Assembly (NCBI GenBank): GCA_958510875.1
Contig: OY294067.1
Coordinates: 249,069,736-249,133,735, forward strand
Origin: Endomychus coccineus
Taxonomy: Eukaryota > Arthropoda > Insecta > Coleoptera > Endomychidae
Direction of reading: 5' to 3'
DNA: 64,000 nt
A model generated the notes under the pieces. The model searched no databases. It saw only the letters and a list, made by a program, of their open reading frames with translations, and was not told the origin of the DNA. The position numbers and the translations under genes were made by a program. Positions 35,201 through 50,200 of the stretch are shown in pieces (the stretch's first letter is position 1; each line of letters begins with the position of its first letter).

Positions 35201-38200
35201 TTATAATATCCCATATGCAAAATTTCCGGAAAATAATTTGTGGACTCGGGATATTCGGTAAGAGAAATTCACACCGAAGAAAAATTAGTTTAAAATAATT
35301 TCAATGTGATATTATTTGACATTTTGTCATGAAAATATGAGACATTACGAAGGAATGCCTTAATTCACTTAAAGGATTTTGAGAGTTTGATGTATGCGAG
35401 TCCAAACGTCAAAAAAACTTGTGGTGTTTTCATGCTTACCTAAATTCTGTATGGTTACAATTCATAATTTCGCCACGGAATTGAAAATCCTTCAGAAATC
35501 CGAGATAAAATTCAACATATAATTCCAGAAAATACAAAAGAAATCAAGGGCAAGTGTATGGAGGCAGCTTATGGACTTTTGTAATTTTTGATCCCCCCTC
35601 TTTAGTTTGTACAAAATTAATAAAAGTGGATTAAATATGGTTTATTACATGTTATTGAATTACATTTTATCTACTAAAATTGGTGGAATTATGTGTTTTT
35701 AACTAATGGTTTTCTTTTGGCAACTGATTTACAATAAAATTGAAATATCTTTTGATCCACCTACTTTAGTTGTGTTAAATTATTTTGAATAGATTACATA
35801 TAGTCTCTTTTTTACGTTTTTGGGTTAAATTTGATTTACTAAAATTGGAGGAATTATATTTGTTTTTAGCAAACGATAGTTTCTGTTTTTTGAGCGAATC
35901 AAATAATTATAAAATATAGTAATATTGCTTAATGGAAATAGGCGGCTATGGCTATGACTGATACCATGACATATGTCATTATTGTACTTTCTCGATATTT
36001 TGTACAAATTCAATCGTCTCAGATTATATTGTAACAATGAGTTGTTTTAAGAATTACGAGGCTTGTTAATGTTGCGACGAATTAAGTCACGTGAAAATGT
36101 TCCATTCCAAACTAACATATTTACTGGAGTTAATTGATAATTGTTCACCAGAAATGTTAAATGTGGCAAATCGTAAAGGTATATTCAAGAAAATCCACGA
36201 AAAGCTGTTGCAAACATCTATAAAATTTTAACAGAATTGGCAAGGATAATTTGAACCAAGTGGTTTCAAAATATTACATTTATTTGCTTGAAAACAAACA
36301 TTTGCTAAATTCAGAGTCTTCTGTCCTTTGCTATTCGCCATTACGAAGAGAGGATTTTCAAGAGGAATATCAAAAACATTCAAATGTTGTTACGAAATTA
36401 AATAAAATATAGGTTTTAATAATAAATCGAATGAATTTGAATATTTAATTTATTTTTGTGAATGGTTGTTTTGTTATGTATTGTATCACTTTCAGACCCA
36501 TTTGTTAAACTTCAAAAAATATACACTATTATTTTGCTTCTCTACCCTAAAAGAAAAAATATCCACTGACATTTTTTCGTTGGCATGGCAACAAGTCAAA
36601 ATAAAAGTATTACATTGGTCGAAAATTGTCGGTGTGAAATTCTCTTTGGAAATGATGTAACCTGTATTCAAAATATGTTCGGCTAATACTGATTTTTCAC
36701 TTATTTTTCTTTATAACGAAATAATAAATAAAGCTACTTTGCTATACTATCACTGATATTTAATATAGTAGTTACTATAGTTTCAACACTAAACGTGTCA
36801 TCTTCAGACGAAAACGAAGGTTAGAATTCAACAAATATTACATCTACTCTATATAGGTTAAAGAAGGAATACAAACAAATCTTATGACTATAGGAAATAG
36901 TTCTAGGAAAAACCAGAGAGGGGTAAGGTGATTAGGTAATTCCGTGAGGACCTTACTGGTGCGGCTATATTTACTAACGGACTTTAAATACGAAAATTAG
37001 GTTATTAATACATTGAAGAGATTACTGTAGTATAAATCTAGGTGATCGCTTAGGATCTTATTATCATACATCTCCATTCCTTTGAAAATTTTCATTGACT
37101 CTAATATATTTAGTTTTGAAATTTTATCTTGACCATGTAAAATTTAGACATTATTCAAATTAGGAAAGGTATGACCTGCTTCTAAAATATGATTTGCAAA
37201 TGAAGAATCGGTTTTATTATTTTTAAAGGAACGAAAATATTCTTTACATCTAACTGCTATGTTATCTACCTATGTAAAAACTATCACACTCTGAACAAGC
37301 TAGTTTATAAACTCCGGGTCTTTTAAATTTGTCAGTTTTATCTTTCGCATTGTACAGAATATGAGATAATTTATCTGGGGCTTCAAAGCTGATGGTGAGG
37401 TTATGATGGAATAACATGTTTGCAATTCTTTCGCTTATAGAACAAAATAAGAAACATATTTTAATGAGTTATCTTTGTCTTTTATAAAGGCATAAATACT
37501 ATTGTAAATTAATTTTCGCCTTTTTCTATTTATTAATTTAGAAATTACTTGAGGACCGAAACCGTTCTCTGTAGAAATTTCTATAATTGTATCTAGTTCT
37601 TTACTAAGATTTTCTTGAGATAAGGGAAGGGAAAAGGCTCTATGTATCATTGAATGAAAAGCAGCTAGTTTATGACTATAGGGGCTATTTGAAGAGGTAC
37701 AAATTACTGTATCTGTGAAAGTAGGTTTTCTGTAAATGTCGAATGAGATGCTATTATTATGATGTAATAATGTTAAGTCTTTTCGTTGAAGGCCCTCTGG
37801 GTTCTGGGTTATCTTCTTTCCAGAAATTGAGTATTTTCATGTAGCCATCATCAACTTTCTTTTCTATTCACATTTCCTTGTAGAGTATGACGTTTAGCAT
37901 AGCGAGCTTTTCGGGATTAATCGAATCTCATGTCGAAAATTATGTTCCATTTCTTAAAGTAATATTCTCGAACCTGTTTTGCCGTATTGTTCCACATAGT
38001 CTTGAATACCGACTCTTAGTAATCATCTCCGTTCGTTATCTTCATATTAAAGACTCAATCTGCGAGAATTTCGTTTAGTTCGTTTAGATGATTCTTGTGT
38101 CAAGGGGCGCACAATGGATCCAATCAAGCAGTCTAAATGCTCCGGACTTATCCGCCCCGCTTTGAATGATTGATTGATTGATTGAGGTGTTCTTTTCTGG

Positions 38201-41200
38201 CAAAATGGTGATAACTGCGTCCATACTGACAGTTTCGACTTTAGTGTATTTATGGATATACTACTTTCAGTCGCACTATTACTTTGTGATAGCTTAAAGT
38301 CTAACCTTTATCGCACATTTCACGTTTCTTTTAGAACTTTATTTGGCGTCGTTATTACCCGTAGTTACCACAAATAAAGGTTAAATATCATACTTTATTT
38401 TTATTCATAAGAAAGAGTTGACATTGATGGCTAAATTATTGCGAGAATTTTTGACATACAAATTTGATCAGTTGCCATGGTAAATCCTCGGTGTAATTTG
38501 CACAAGTGATATTCTCACCCTTATCCACTGAGAAAACTACCAAGTAGCCATCATCAGAGTAATCTAAATTATAAATCTAAATGTGCCTGTTTAAATACTA
38601 TATGGAGTTTTAAAAATGATAAACTTCCTTGCTAAATGGTGTGTCCTGTATTCGAAATTAGTTCAGCTAACGCTGATTTATCAACTCTATTCTCCTTTAT
38701 ATGGGCAAAATGTTCTTTATACCGAGTTAAAACTTTCCGTTTAGTTTGGTCCACATAGCATTTTGAATATGACTCACAATCGATTTTGTCGAGGTCGGAA
38801 ACTTTATAAAAGGTGTTGTTTCCTGAACAGTTTTTTAACTTGTTGTTACATCTATGAGCAGGCTGTATTGCAAATTTAGATAACAAAATATGTAATTTAT
38901 TGATAACTGAAGGGTGATAGGTGATATTTTTGAATTTGATTGAAGTATTTAAAAATAACGGCTCTAATTTGATTAGTTTGTTGCGTTTCAATTTCCATTT
39001 TGCTTAGAAATTAAATTATTGATCAAAGAATTGTCGAAATCACTGTCCAACGCAATTTGCTGAAGTTTCTCAACTTCGTTGTTTGATATGAACAAGACTA
39101 TTAAATAGAACTATTATATATTTAAATGGTGTCGCTGAATCCGCTGGAGTACACCTAGTTGTTTAAGTGTGTTTCCTGTATGACGTTAAATTTTGACATA
39201 CAGGGTGTTGCAGAAAGACCTCCGGTAAATGCAGGAGATGGTAGATTTCACTAAAATAATCAGATTATTTTATTTAAGTTATGGTCCTATCTTTTTTCGT
39301 TTCGGAGATACAGAGGCGTTGAATTTAATTTTTTTCAAACGAAATCTTACTGTAGTTACAGGTATTTCGTCGAAATCTGATACACGGGGGTTCTAGAGGT
39401 CGCCGAATAAGATGGTTTAGTTAGTTCCAGATTATGCGGTGGAGGGCGCCGGATGCGCGACTTTTCGGCGTTTCTTTAAGCCTTAACTTTTGTGAGAATG
39501 ATTTGTTTGTACTCTTTGCACATTTTTCCGGTTTACAATTTCATTTCAAACAAATAATGTACTATTGAGGGTCTCAAAATCGCACCGTTTTCGAGAAAAA
39601 CGCGTTTAAATGAACATACGCGATTTCGGTAGTGAGTAAATTTATTAATGAGTTTTTGTTATGTCAATTTAAACGCGTTTCTTCGGAAATTCTCGCATCA
39701 AGGTATATTTTTGTTAACATCATTAGAAGGTTAGACAATTTTACATCATTTTGGTTCGATGCTCATTGGCATACCGACCTTGATAAGAGTGGGGGAAGCT
39801 ATTGAATGTGTAATAATTTGAATCTATGTAGTTTTTTAACGATTTTTTCGATATTAGTAAACTTAAGTTTGGATTGAAGAGAAGGTACGTACTTTCAATT
39901 GTATCTATTGGTACACGATAGTTCCTAATAAAGTTGTTAGAGGGCGTAATTTGTAACGATAACGGTTTTATTGATTTTATCCCAAAAACTTAAATCATAC
40001 GGTATTGCTATGATATGATAATAGGAAATAAAATTAAATTCGCAAAAAAACTGAAAACCACAGTTCGATATCTTTTTTTGTTTCAAAGTTCGAGAAAAAC
40101 GAGTTTAAATGAACATACGCGAGTTCGGTAGTAAGTGAATTTGAATTTTGTTATGTTCATTTAAACGCGTTTTTCTCGAAAACGGCGAGATTTTGAAACC
40201 CTCAATAAGAGTACATTATTTGTTTGAAGTAAAATTGTAAACCAGAAAAATGTACAAAGAAAAAAAAAATCATTTTCAAAAAGTTAAGGCTAAAAGAAAC
40301 GCCGAAAAGTAGCGCACTCAGCGCCCTCTACCGCTTAATCTGAAACTATGTAAACCATCCCATTCGGCATGCTCTGAAATCTACGAGTACGAGATTTCAA
40401 CATAATATCTGTAACTGCTTAGGAGCTAAGACAAAATTTCGGTTAAGAAAAATCAAATTTAAAGCCCTGTGTCTCCAAAACGGAAGAATAGGACCATAAT
40501 TTGATTATTTTTGTAAAATCTACCATCCGCTGAATTTACGGGAGGTCTTTCTGAAACACCCTGTATAAAGAAAAGCCATTACCTATAAATACTTCAATAA
40601 AATTCAAAAGTTTCACTCATCATCCTTCAGTAATTAATAAATTCCATAATTTGTTTTTTAATTTTGCAAAACAACCAGTTTATAGATGGAAGAACAAGCT
40701 AAAAAACCGTTTGGACAACACTTTTGCTAAAGTTTACGACTTCGACAAATCCGGGATTTACAAAATCGATTGTGAGTCGTGTACAAAATGCTATACGGGT
40801 CAAACAAAATAAAAGTTTTAAGTCGGTATAAAGAATATTTTGCGCATATAAAGAAAAATAATGGTGAAAAATCAGCGTTAGCCTAACATATTTTGAATAC
40901 AAGTCACACCATTTCTCAAAAAGCTTATCACTTGTGATACACTGTACGGACATATATCTAGGTAATTTAGAACGAATGGAAACGTATGAACGAAAATGCA
41001 ATTTATTAAATTCTGATTTATCTGCTGCTGTGGGTAACTCCTTGTTTACATTATTATCCCCAAATAGTATTTAAACAGGCACACTTGTATTTATAATTTA
41101 GTTTACTCTGATGATGGCTACTTAGTAGCCTCAGTACTTTGAGAGTATTTTTAGTGAATAAGGGTGTTTATTTCTTATCTACAGTGTAATAGTGTATCCA

Positions 41201-44200
41201 CAGTGTGAACTCTTTTATAGTTTATATTATATTATGTTATGCTATCAGGTGAACTATCAAAAGCATTGTGCCAATCAACGTTACTCTCATGATACCTCGG
41301 AGTAATTCATTCGATGTAACTATATGACGTCACCATTCCGCAGTTCAATTTATAACTAGAAAAACCACTGTTATCACTACGTTTCACTAAAACACTATAG
41401 TTCCCTTTGAAAAACTGATGATGCATGTCAAAAGCATCACTTGCAACCGGGTAACAATTTAGAGCGATTTGCATAAATTCACATTCGTACAGCCAATAGA
41501 TAAAAGAAAAGGAAGATATCTCAAGAACAATTGAGTCAAGAGTGGGCAATGTCTAATCAGTTATTTAAAGAATAATCGAAATATAATGTGAAATGTATTA
41601 ATCAAATTATATCAGCCCTAATTGCAGGACTAATATTATTCACATTTCTTAGCTTAATGATATAATTAGGGAGGAAAGTGAATATATATTTCAGTTGGAG
41701 ACTATCATTTGATAAATATATCACAGCGAAATGTTTTTTAACATCTTTTAAAACATCTAAAAACTGGTATTCATGATTGAATCCATTATAGATATTAGGA
41801 AACCCAAATTGTAATCTGTACTTTTATGAACAATTACTAGGAAATAGTCAGATAAACAAAGAATTCTAAAGTATTATGGCACTCAAACTATTTCAGTAAA
41901 CACTTTTGATTTGAATGCTGGAAAAATCGAGGATGAATTGGAATCTTTAAAAGAAGAAATCGAGATCTATACAAACGTGTTAGAAATTACAAAAAACACA
42001 ATTGAACTGGACCAAAATGTGACCAATGATTACATAGAGTTGAAGCAGAAAGTAAGTATCTCACTTTCATTAATAATTAAATTAGCCGGACTTCCCCAGT
42101 GATTTCTGTCTTTCAAGTACTTTATAAACAATGGTGCAATAAGTTGCTAAAGAGAATTTACTGAACGATCGAAAAATAATTATGATCAGATGAAAATGTA
42201 TCCAAAAATACGAAATTATTGAACCGTTGTTTAGAACCGAATTGAAAATTAGAATCCATCATCTTTGTCAGTCAGAAATTTTCAATGTTGTTGCTAAATA
42301 TTGAAATACTTAGTATGAGACGATATTCAGTTTACAAGTAAATGAATCCATTATGATTCAGTAAAATTAACCAAGCTTAGAAGCAATAGATGCTTCATGT
42401 TTCCAATTCACAATAAGAGCAAGAAATGTGTTGCCGCTTGGAGAATAGATGAATAGTGTGCATGGCAAAGTTACTCTTCGCAAATCATTTGATTTGGTTA
42501 CTGATTTTCATATAATTCTAGAAGATACTCTTAACATTTGTGTGAAAAAAACTTATTTCTTCCATTAACTTTACACAGACGAAATAGTGGGATATCAAAA
42601 ATTATCTTGGTCAAGGGTGGTTGTGGAATCTAAAACGTGTGTCTTACTTTACGTTTGAAATAATTATGTCACTGTCACACTGACATCATCAATAACCTAC
42701 AAATTTCATACCTTTATTTTAACATTTCTTTCAGTTGTAAAACAATAATGAACTACAAATTATGAAATAACGGTTTTAGTAACAAGAAAAACTAAATTAC
42801 AGTAATTGTTGGAAATGTCCCCCGTTTTGTTCGATGCACAATTTGACGCGAATCCTCATGCTGTGAAAACCGTTTTGCAGCATTTCTGGCGTTATGGTTG
42901 CACATTGCTGAACTATTCTTTGTTGAAGTTCAAAGGTTTTGCGGGCTCCTCTTCCATACGTTGACGAACGTCATTGACAACTTCTTCTGTACGAACTCTT
43001 GCTCTACCAGCACCTTTTTTATCAGTCACACAACCAGTTTCGCGAAACACGTCAACACAATTTGTAAGGCACGCATAAAATTGTCCGGTAATATTGCCAC
43101 GTTTGGGAAGTGCTCTCGAAAATTGTCCAAACACTCAAACACAAACGTTGACTGTAGGTATTTTGTGCTGTGTGGTAAGAGGCATGATTCAAAAACTGGA
43201 TTAGAAAATTTCAGCACAATGACTCAACAGATTCTGACACAACAAAACGTATTCAAAAATTTAAAGTAAGACACACGTTTTATATTCCACAACCACCCTT
43301 GACCAAGATAATTTTTAATTTGTAGTTCATTATTGTTTTACAACTGAAATAAATAGGTTTGAAAGTTGTAGGTTATTGATGATGTCAGTGTTACAGTGAC
43401 ATAATTATTTCAAACGTAAAGTAAGACACACGTTTTAGATTCCACAACCACCCTTGACCAAGAAAATTTTTGGTATCCCGGTATTTAACTTAATAAGATT
43501 TTGAGAAAATGTAAAAAATAAATTTGCTCCTGGGAATCGAACCCAAGTTTACTGAGTGAGAAGCCGGTATTCTAGCCCTAAGACAGCATCCCCTGTGTTA
43601 AACGGTGTAAATTTAAGTTTACTCCAGTAATTGTTTGTTGTTGTTGTTATTGAACGATTTTGTTGAAATTTGGGTGAAAGCAGTTTCATATTAACCAAAA
43701 TTTCCTGTTAAACTTTTTAATAATTTTTAATCGACTCAATGATACTTTGGGAGTTACGATTTGCCTGAAAAGCAGTAAGATTCGTCATCGAACAACAAAC
43801 ATTTTTTTGTCAAAATTTGAATATGATAGGACCTTCCGTTCTTGAGTTGTCGTGTAGATAAGCTTCTCGTTGCTTCAAATTCAATGAAAAATATTATGGT
43901 GCAGGAATGTTTGCTCTAGGACTTTATTTTTAACGATTTTAGAGATAGCTTGAGTAAATGTAATATACTCGGGCTTTGTCGAGAAGTACATAATAATGTG
44001 AAGTATTGAATGACAAAAAAAATATTGTATTAAAATATTCATGAAAATGAACTGTTATAATAATAGATGTTTTCATAACAATTTAATGTTTTGTGATCCT
44101 CATTCATAAATGAAAATGATTCGGAACATGTTGGATTTGCTTTATTTATTATGACTCTGATCCACGCGAATTATGTATGTAATATAACAATATTTAAATA

Positions 44201-47200
44201 TCCACCTCGGCTATTTCTACAAGACGTTATTCGTTTGGTCTTATCTGCAAATTCTCACACATTCTGGCTGTATTTCGCCGATAACGTGTCGTGTGTTTGT
44301 TTGAATGCAGGAATCGTTGACTTCCAATAAAACCTCAAGGAAAGAAGTCCCGATAGGTTTTAGATTGCATAATCATGGAGGCCCAAATGTCTTCATGTTG
44401 AAATCACATGTTGGCCAAACAAATGATAATGCAATAATAATTGCAATCCACATTTAACGCAATTTCATCTACATTTGCGAAAAATATGGTTCGATGGCAA
44501 AACTTGCTCACAACGCTTGCAATACTGTAACGTTTCCTGAATGCATTTATTTTTCCTGAATAACATGAGGCTTTTTCAATCTCCATATCTGGCAAGCTTG
44601 CTTATCAACAAAACCATTCCGAAGAATAGACTCGTCACTCACACTCACGATGATTTCCTTAGGTATGAGCTTTCACAATTGTTACTCATTATTGTACGTT
44701 ATCCATGATTATTTCCTTGTATGATGTACAAAGAATGTTATAGATAATTTAGATCTATGATTGAGTCAAAAAGCCCGGCCTACTTGAATTCAATAGGTGC
44801 GGTAAAGAATCGATGCAGATGAGGATAGAACGTATCCCCAACCTAGAACAGAGTGAGCTTATTCATAACGCATATCGTTATCCTCTATCTCCTTTCATTG
44901 AAAATTCCCAAATCGATGTACACCTGACTTCTCCTTCGTGTTACTGACTTTTATTTTCTCTGCTGTTCTTTCTTGTTTCTGCTCTTCTATTACTTCTCTC
45001 TGGCCTTGCTGGTCTTGCTTCCTTGCTTGCTTTTCTAGGTCAAGGAGCTTATGTATCTTCGGTTCTAGCGTTGATTATTTATCAATGGGGCTAAGCAGGG
45101 CCACCGGCAACGTAGAGTGGAAACCGACTTGTGCAATGCACACTATCATTGCTTCCATAACGCACAAGTTCTTCTCATAGTCTATCTTATTAAACAATAC
45201 AATGCATCTGTCTCGCTTGCACCCTCACAAGACTATACATCGTATATAATTTAAGCTGTATACAAAAGTAAGAAAATGGCTCTGACTATTTTGTGAAACA
45301 ATAGAATTGATGAACGATACGTATTACACTAAATTACTCTAGTAAAATTGTTCTACTCTCTAATGTTCATTATTTACACCACATATTACATTTAAATTGT
45401 TTTAGTTTCAAATGCTCTAGGTGTTATCTAGACGTGTTAAATGCATGGAAATAGAGTGACTTTACTTCAGTAGCTAGAGTGTTGTGACACTGTCAATCGC
45501 GAAATGGCGGTCGGGGTAGGCCTGTATAGTTCTTGAGTGGTGGAAGCCACCAACACGCATCTACCCACTTTGTCTTTCTTGCTTCAACCGTGTAAGTGGT
45601 CGCTCGTGTCCGTGTAGTGACTCCTCTCCTTTGATTTGTGTTCATTTATTCGTTGAAAGGAAAGGACTCTTGTTCAATCTTGTCAATACATAACCTAATC
45701 AGAACCTGTTGAAGATGCAAGGTTCTTTATTTCGATTTCTCATAGTTTCCTGTGCTTTCACATTACTACAGAACATTTACCATGGAATGTTATGAAATTC
45801 AATACAATTCTTGGAGCTTCAGGATTCCATTCTAGCAAACATAATTGAACCTTCAGGAGGTTCTCTTTGAAGCAGTTTATTGAAAAATTCCAGGATGCTA
45901 TAGTGGATTCAATCTATGGAAAAATAGGACGAGGTTCGTAAAAATTTGATAGAGGTTAGCGACCTGGAAAAATGGTATCTTATAATGAAAATAATAAGAA
46001 ATTTTTATTACCAATGTTGGGTGGAATCATGTCTAACCTACAAAAACTGTTTTTTTACCCTTTTTTAGGTAATTCCTAGAGTTTTATTTTTTTGGACCCT
46101 TTAAACTTCCGGCTAAGGATGCAATCAGTACCCTTTCATTGTTCGTATTTTAGGAACCTTCAGTACAAATTTACTGACATTCCGTTAACCCCCCCTCCCC
46201 TGGAATTTATATATATAAATACGTTTTTTTGAGCAAAAGTTCAAATTAACCCATTTTGGCCAAATTGTAATCAAATTGGATAAAATTTGGTGGAAAAGTA
46301 GGTCGTGGCGCTCACAATGAGTGGTCCAAATATGGGTTGAAAATTTTGGATAGTTTTGCTTCAAATCGGAATTTGGCCATTTTGACTCAAATTTTAAAAT
46401 GGTTTCCCCTTTTGTCAAAAAAGTCGAAGCGTACTCTACTTAGGCTCAAATTAAAGGTTATTTTAAGTACTTCAATGTGATATATGTCCGTATCAACTTT
46501 TTTCCACGATCCATCAACTTTTTGGCCACTCACATTATATATATCATAAACCCTTTATATGATCCACATCAACGTTACATTTTTTGTATTATGAAATAAA
46601 AACGATCATCCAATATTAGGACCGCGCCTCTTTTCAATATAGTGGAAAAACTTTTATTGAAAAACAGTTTTTTGAAGGTTAGACATGGTTCCACCCAATA
46701 TTGGTAATATAAATTCTGGGATCTTATTCTTTTATCATAAGACACAATTTTTTCCAGGTCGCTAACATCTATCAAATTGTTACGAACCTCGTCATATTTT
46801 TCCGTAGATTGACTCCACTACTAGACTAAATCTATAGATAAAATAACAAATCTATTGTGAATTTTCGTTATAATAGTGACAACTTATAGGAAGGCAAATT
46901 AGTCAATATTTAAATGTATCTCGAGATGTTATTACGAATTTTCCAATTTTGAAAATATAAATTCATCTTTAAATTTCAAAAATAACATGATGTTTACAAG
47001 AAAGAATTAAAATTTTGGAAATCAAAGTTTTCTAGGACAAAAATCGGTGCATAACATATTGTTAAATCATCGAAAAATGTGAAGCACCCACTTTTCCCAC
47101 ACACTGATAAATAATATTTTTGCTCAAAAAACAATTTTTAAACTTGAAATAAACCATGGCAACTGAAAGTATATTACTAACTGATCCATGTTGCTTATAC

Positions 47201-50200
47201 TTTTTTCTCTAATTATCCTATAATTTCCCAAAAAAATGTTTTAATGCTTAACCTTATTACATTCAAACTGAAAAACTCATAACAACGTTCGAGACGCAAT
47301 TAAATATTGTTAAATTACGCCTAAAATATTTTTATCATATGTATTATCCTGTTTAATTTTTATTTACCATATATTCAATAGTATTCAGATCGTTGAACAG
47401 TCTGTTGTACCTATTATTACTATCATTATTATTCCATAGATATAGATAAAATAATTAAAATAAAAAATTTGTATTTGCAACCACTATGTATTATTTATTC
47501 ACTCAACCACTCATTCGGCTAATCTTCGTGAACTTACCAACCAACTTATGGAACCCTTATTCAACTCCAGATCATGAAAATTAATTTAATACACTCAAGA
47601 ATCTATCAGTTCAAACTCCAATTCTACGTTATTTCAGTCCAGACAGATCACTAGTGATGCAGACAGATAGTTCTCAAGCAGGAATAGGCTGACATTTACT
47701 TCAAGATAACCAACCAGTAGCCTGCACATCTCGTGTTCTTACAAAGTCTGAAAAAATGTATTCTCAGATTGAAAAAGTACTATTGGCTATTGTCTATGCA
47801 TTTGAAAAATTTCATTTTTTTGTTTATGGACACATTGTGACAGTTCAATCAGATCAAAGCCATTTGATAAAATATTGGCACGCCTTCAAAGATTTAGTTC
47901 GCATGTATATTAAAGTATATCTGGCATGTATTATTTCGCTGATGGCTTGTCACATTGTAGCAAAGCTGCCTTATTAATTATCAATTAGAATTCATTCAAA
48001 TATCAAACATGTTGCTAAAATTCAAGCTGATTCTGAGAACACCCATGTAGTCCAGGAAATAAAGTACAAAATCTACCCAAATTAGAAAAATTTGATGTAA
48101 AAGGCCGATTTTGATGTATGAGGGCTCATTCGATTCGTTTTGACCTCTAGATCTGAATCTGCCACAGCTACATAGGGGAAAATTTGTTTTATTGTTAATA
48201 AACAATAAATAATGGCCAATAAATGGCATGTTTTTGACATAATAAAAAAAAATTGAAAACGCTATTTTCCATCAATTTTAAGCGGGTAAGATGAACATTT
48301 TCGATTATTTAATCAATGAAAAGTGTAATTTTGGTAATTTTGAAAATTTGTTAGTTATCTATTTGTTAATAAACAATTTGTTAAAAATATCCAAGATTTA
48401 GAGTCATTTTAGGCTAATTTGAGGTCGCTGAACACAAATTTGATATCACTTTTTCATTTGACTATCAATTTCATTACTTCATTAACAATTTGTTAATTAA
48501 CAAATTGACAAAAAAATGGAAATTTTGAAAATATCCAAGATTAGAGTTATTTTCAGCTAATTTGAGGTCGCTGAACACAAATTTGATATTACTTTTTCAT
48601 TTGAGTATCAATTTTATTAGTTAATTGACAATTTGTTAATTTACAAATTGACAAAAAAAAAATAAATTTTAAAGTAGAAATATAGAATAAAAAGTTATAA
48701 AATTTGTATTTAAAATAATTTTGTTACATATTTTTTTCAAAAAACCTTGTCCATTTTCCCATATTCAAATCCTCATTTTTTTTAAAACAATAATTTATAA
48801 CCAATTTATTGGAAATATTATCTTGAATTCATTTTTAGGTACTTTAGATTCTTCGGAAATGACAGCAATCTTAAATATTTTAATTTATCCATTTTTCTTG
48901 TTAATATTTGAAACAGAAACTTGTTAATTAACTAATAAAATTGATAGTCAAATTAAAAAATAATATCAAATTTGTGTTCAGCGACCTCAAATTACCCAAA
49001 AATGACTCTAATCTTGAATATTATCAAAATTTTCATTTTTTTGTCAATTTGTTAATTAACAAATTGTCAATTAAGTAATAAAATTGATAGTCAAATGAAA
49101 AAGTAATATCAAATATGTGTTCAGCGACCTTAAATTAGCTGAAAATGACTCTAATCTTGGATATTTTTGATAAATTGTTTATTAACAAATAGATAACTAA
49201 CAAATTGTTAAAAACTCCAAAATTACACTTTTTATTGATTAAATAATCGAAGATTTTCATCTTACCCGCTTAAAATCGATGGAAAATAGCGTTTTAAATT
49301 TTTCTTATTTATTGTTTATCAACAATAGGACAAATTTCCCCCTATGTAGCTGTGGCAGATTCTGATCTAGAGGTCAAAACGAATCGAATGAGCCTTCACA
49401 CATCAAAATCGGCCTTTTACATCAAATTTTTCTTTTCAAAACCTTTATTTCCTGGACTAATGAACGTGAATTGAAATAGGATATTCTTTGTTGCCCTTTA
49501 TTACGGAGAAGTCAAGTATATCAGTTCATTTCTTAGTACGACCGTCCCGTCATAAATTAATACAGTTTGTTCTTTGAATATGTGAGACAGTAAACAAGAT
49601 GTGTAGTCTCTGAATCCTTGTCAAGGAAGGGTCATTATGACTTGTAAAATATCGACAAAGTCGAAGAGGTTACTCACAGTTTCAATAGGAAATCATAAAT
49701 TACCAAGTTAACAGGAATGATTCTAAATAAAAAAGGGCTTCACAGTATATTGGTAGTTAAGACATATTTTTATGATCTAATTCGAAACAGCAAGTTGATC
49801 CCTTGCTACGATTCCTCTGAAACTACAATCTGTTCACGTAACAATAACATAAGACGTGCAGAGAACGCAATTTCTTATTCAACATGTAATTAGAATATTA
49901 AGTTGATATAATTTTCATTCATACCTAAATTCAAGGGAGTCTAAATGAGGTCATAAAATCAAGGTCCCTGTCAATAAAAACAAAATAGTTCTTTTATATT
50001 CAGCTCACTAGACTGGGCAAGTCTCTCTCTTATTGGGTAAAAGCTACTACCCCCAAACATATTTCTAAAATAGGAGTGTTTAAGTGTTTATCCAAGATTA
50101 TAAAAAACTGAACTCACCACACTAAAGTCACTTATATTTTAACTTCTTGAGTTAAATCTTGCTTTGACTATTTCACGGATCACTTAAATCATATTTTAGA

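Noticed and set aside
44938..45180. Hydrophobic Ser/Cys/Leu-rich plus-strand frame
   Set aside because: It is the complement of a Lys/Glu/Gln-rich low-complexity stretch; no membrane protein family fits.
46185..46418. 77-codon minus-strand frame in the fold-back element
   Set aside because: No family resemblance, and the frame lies in the loop of a non-coding fold-back.
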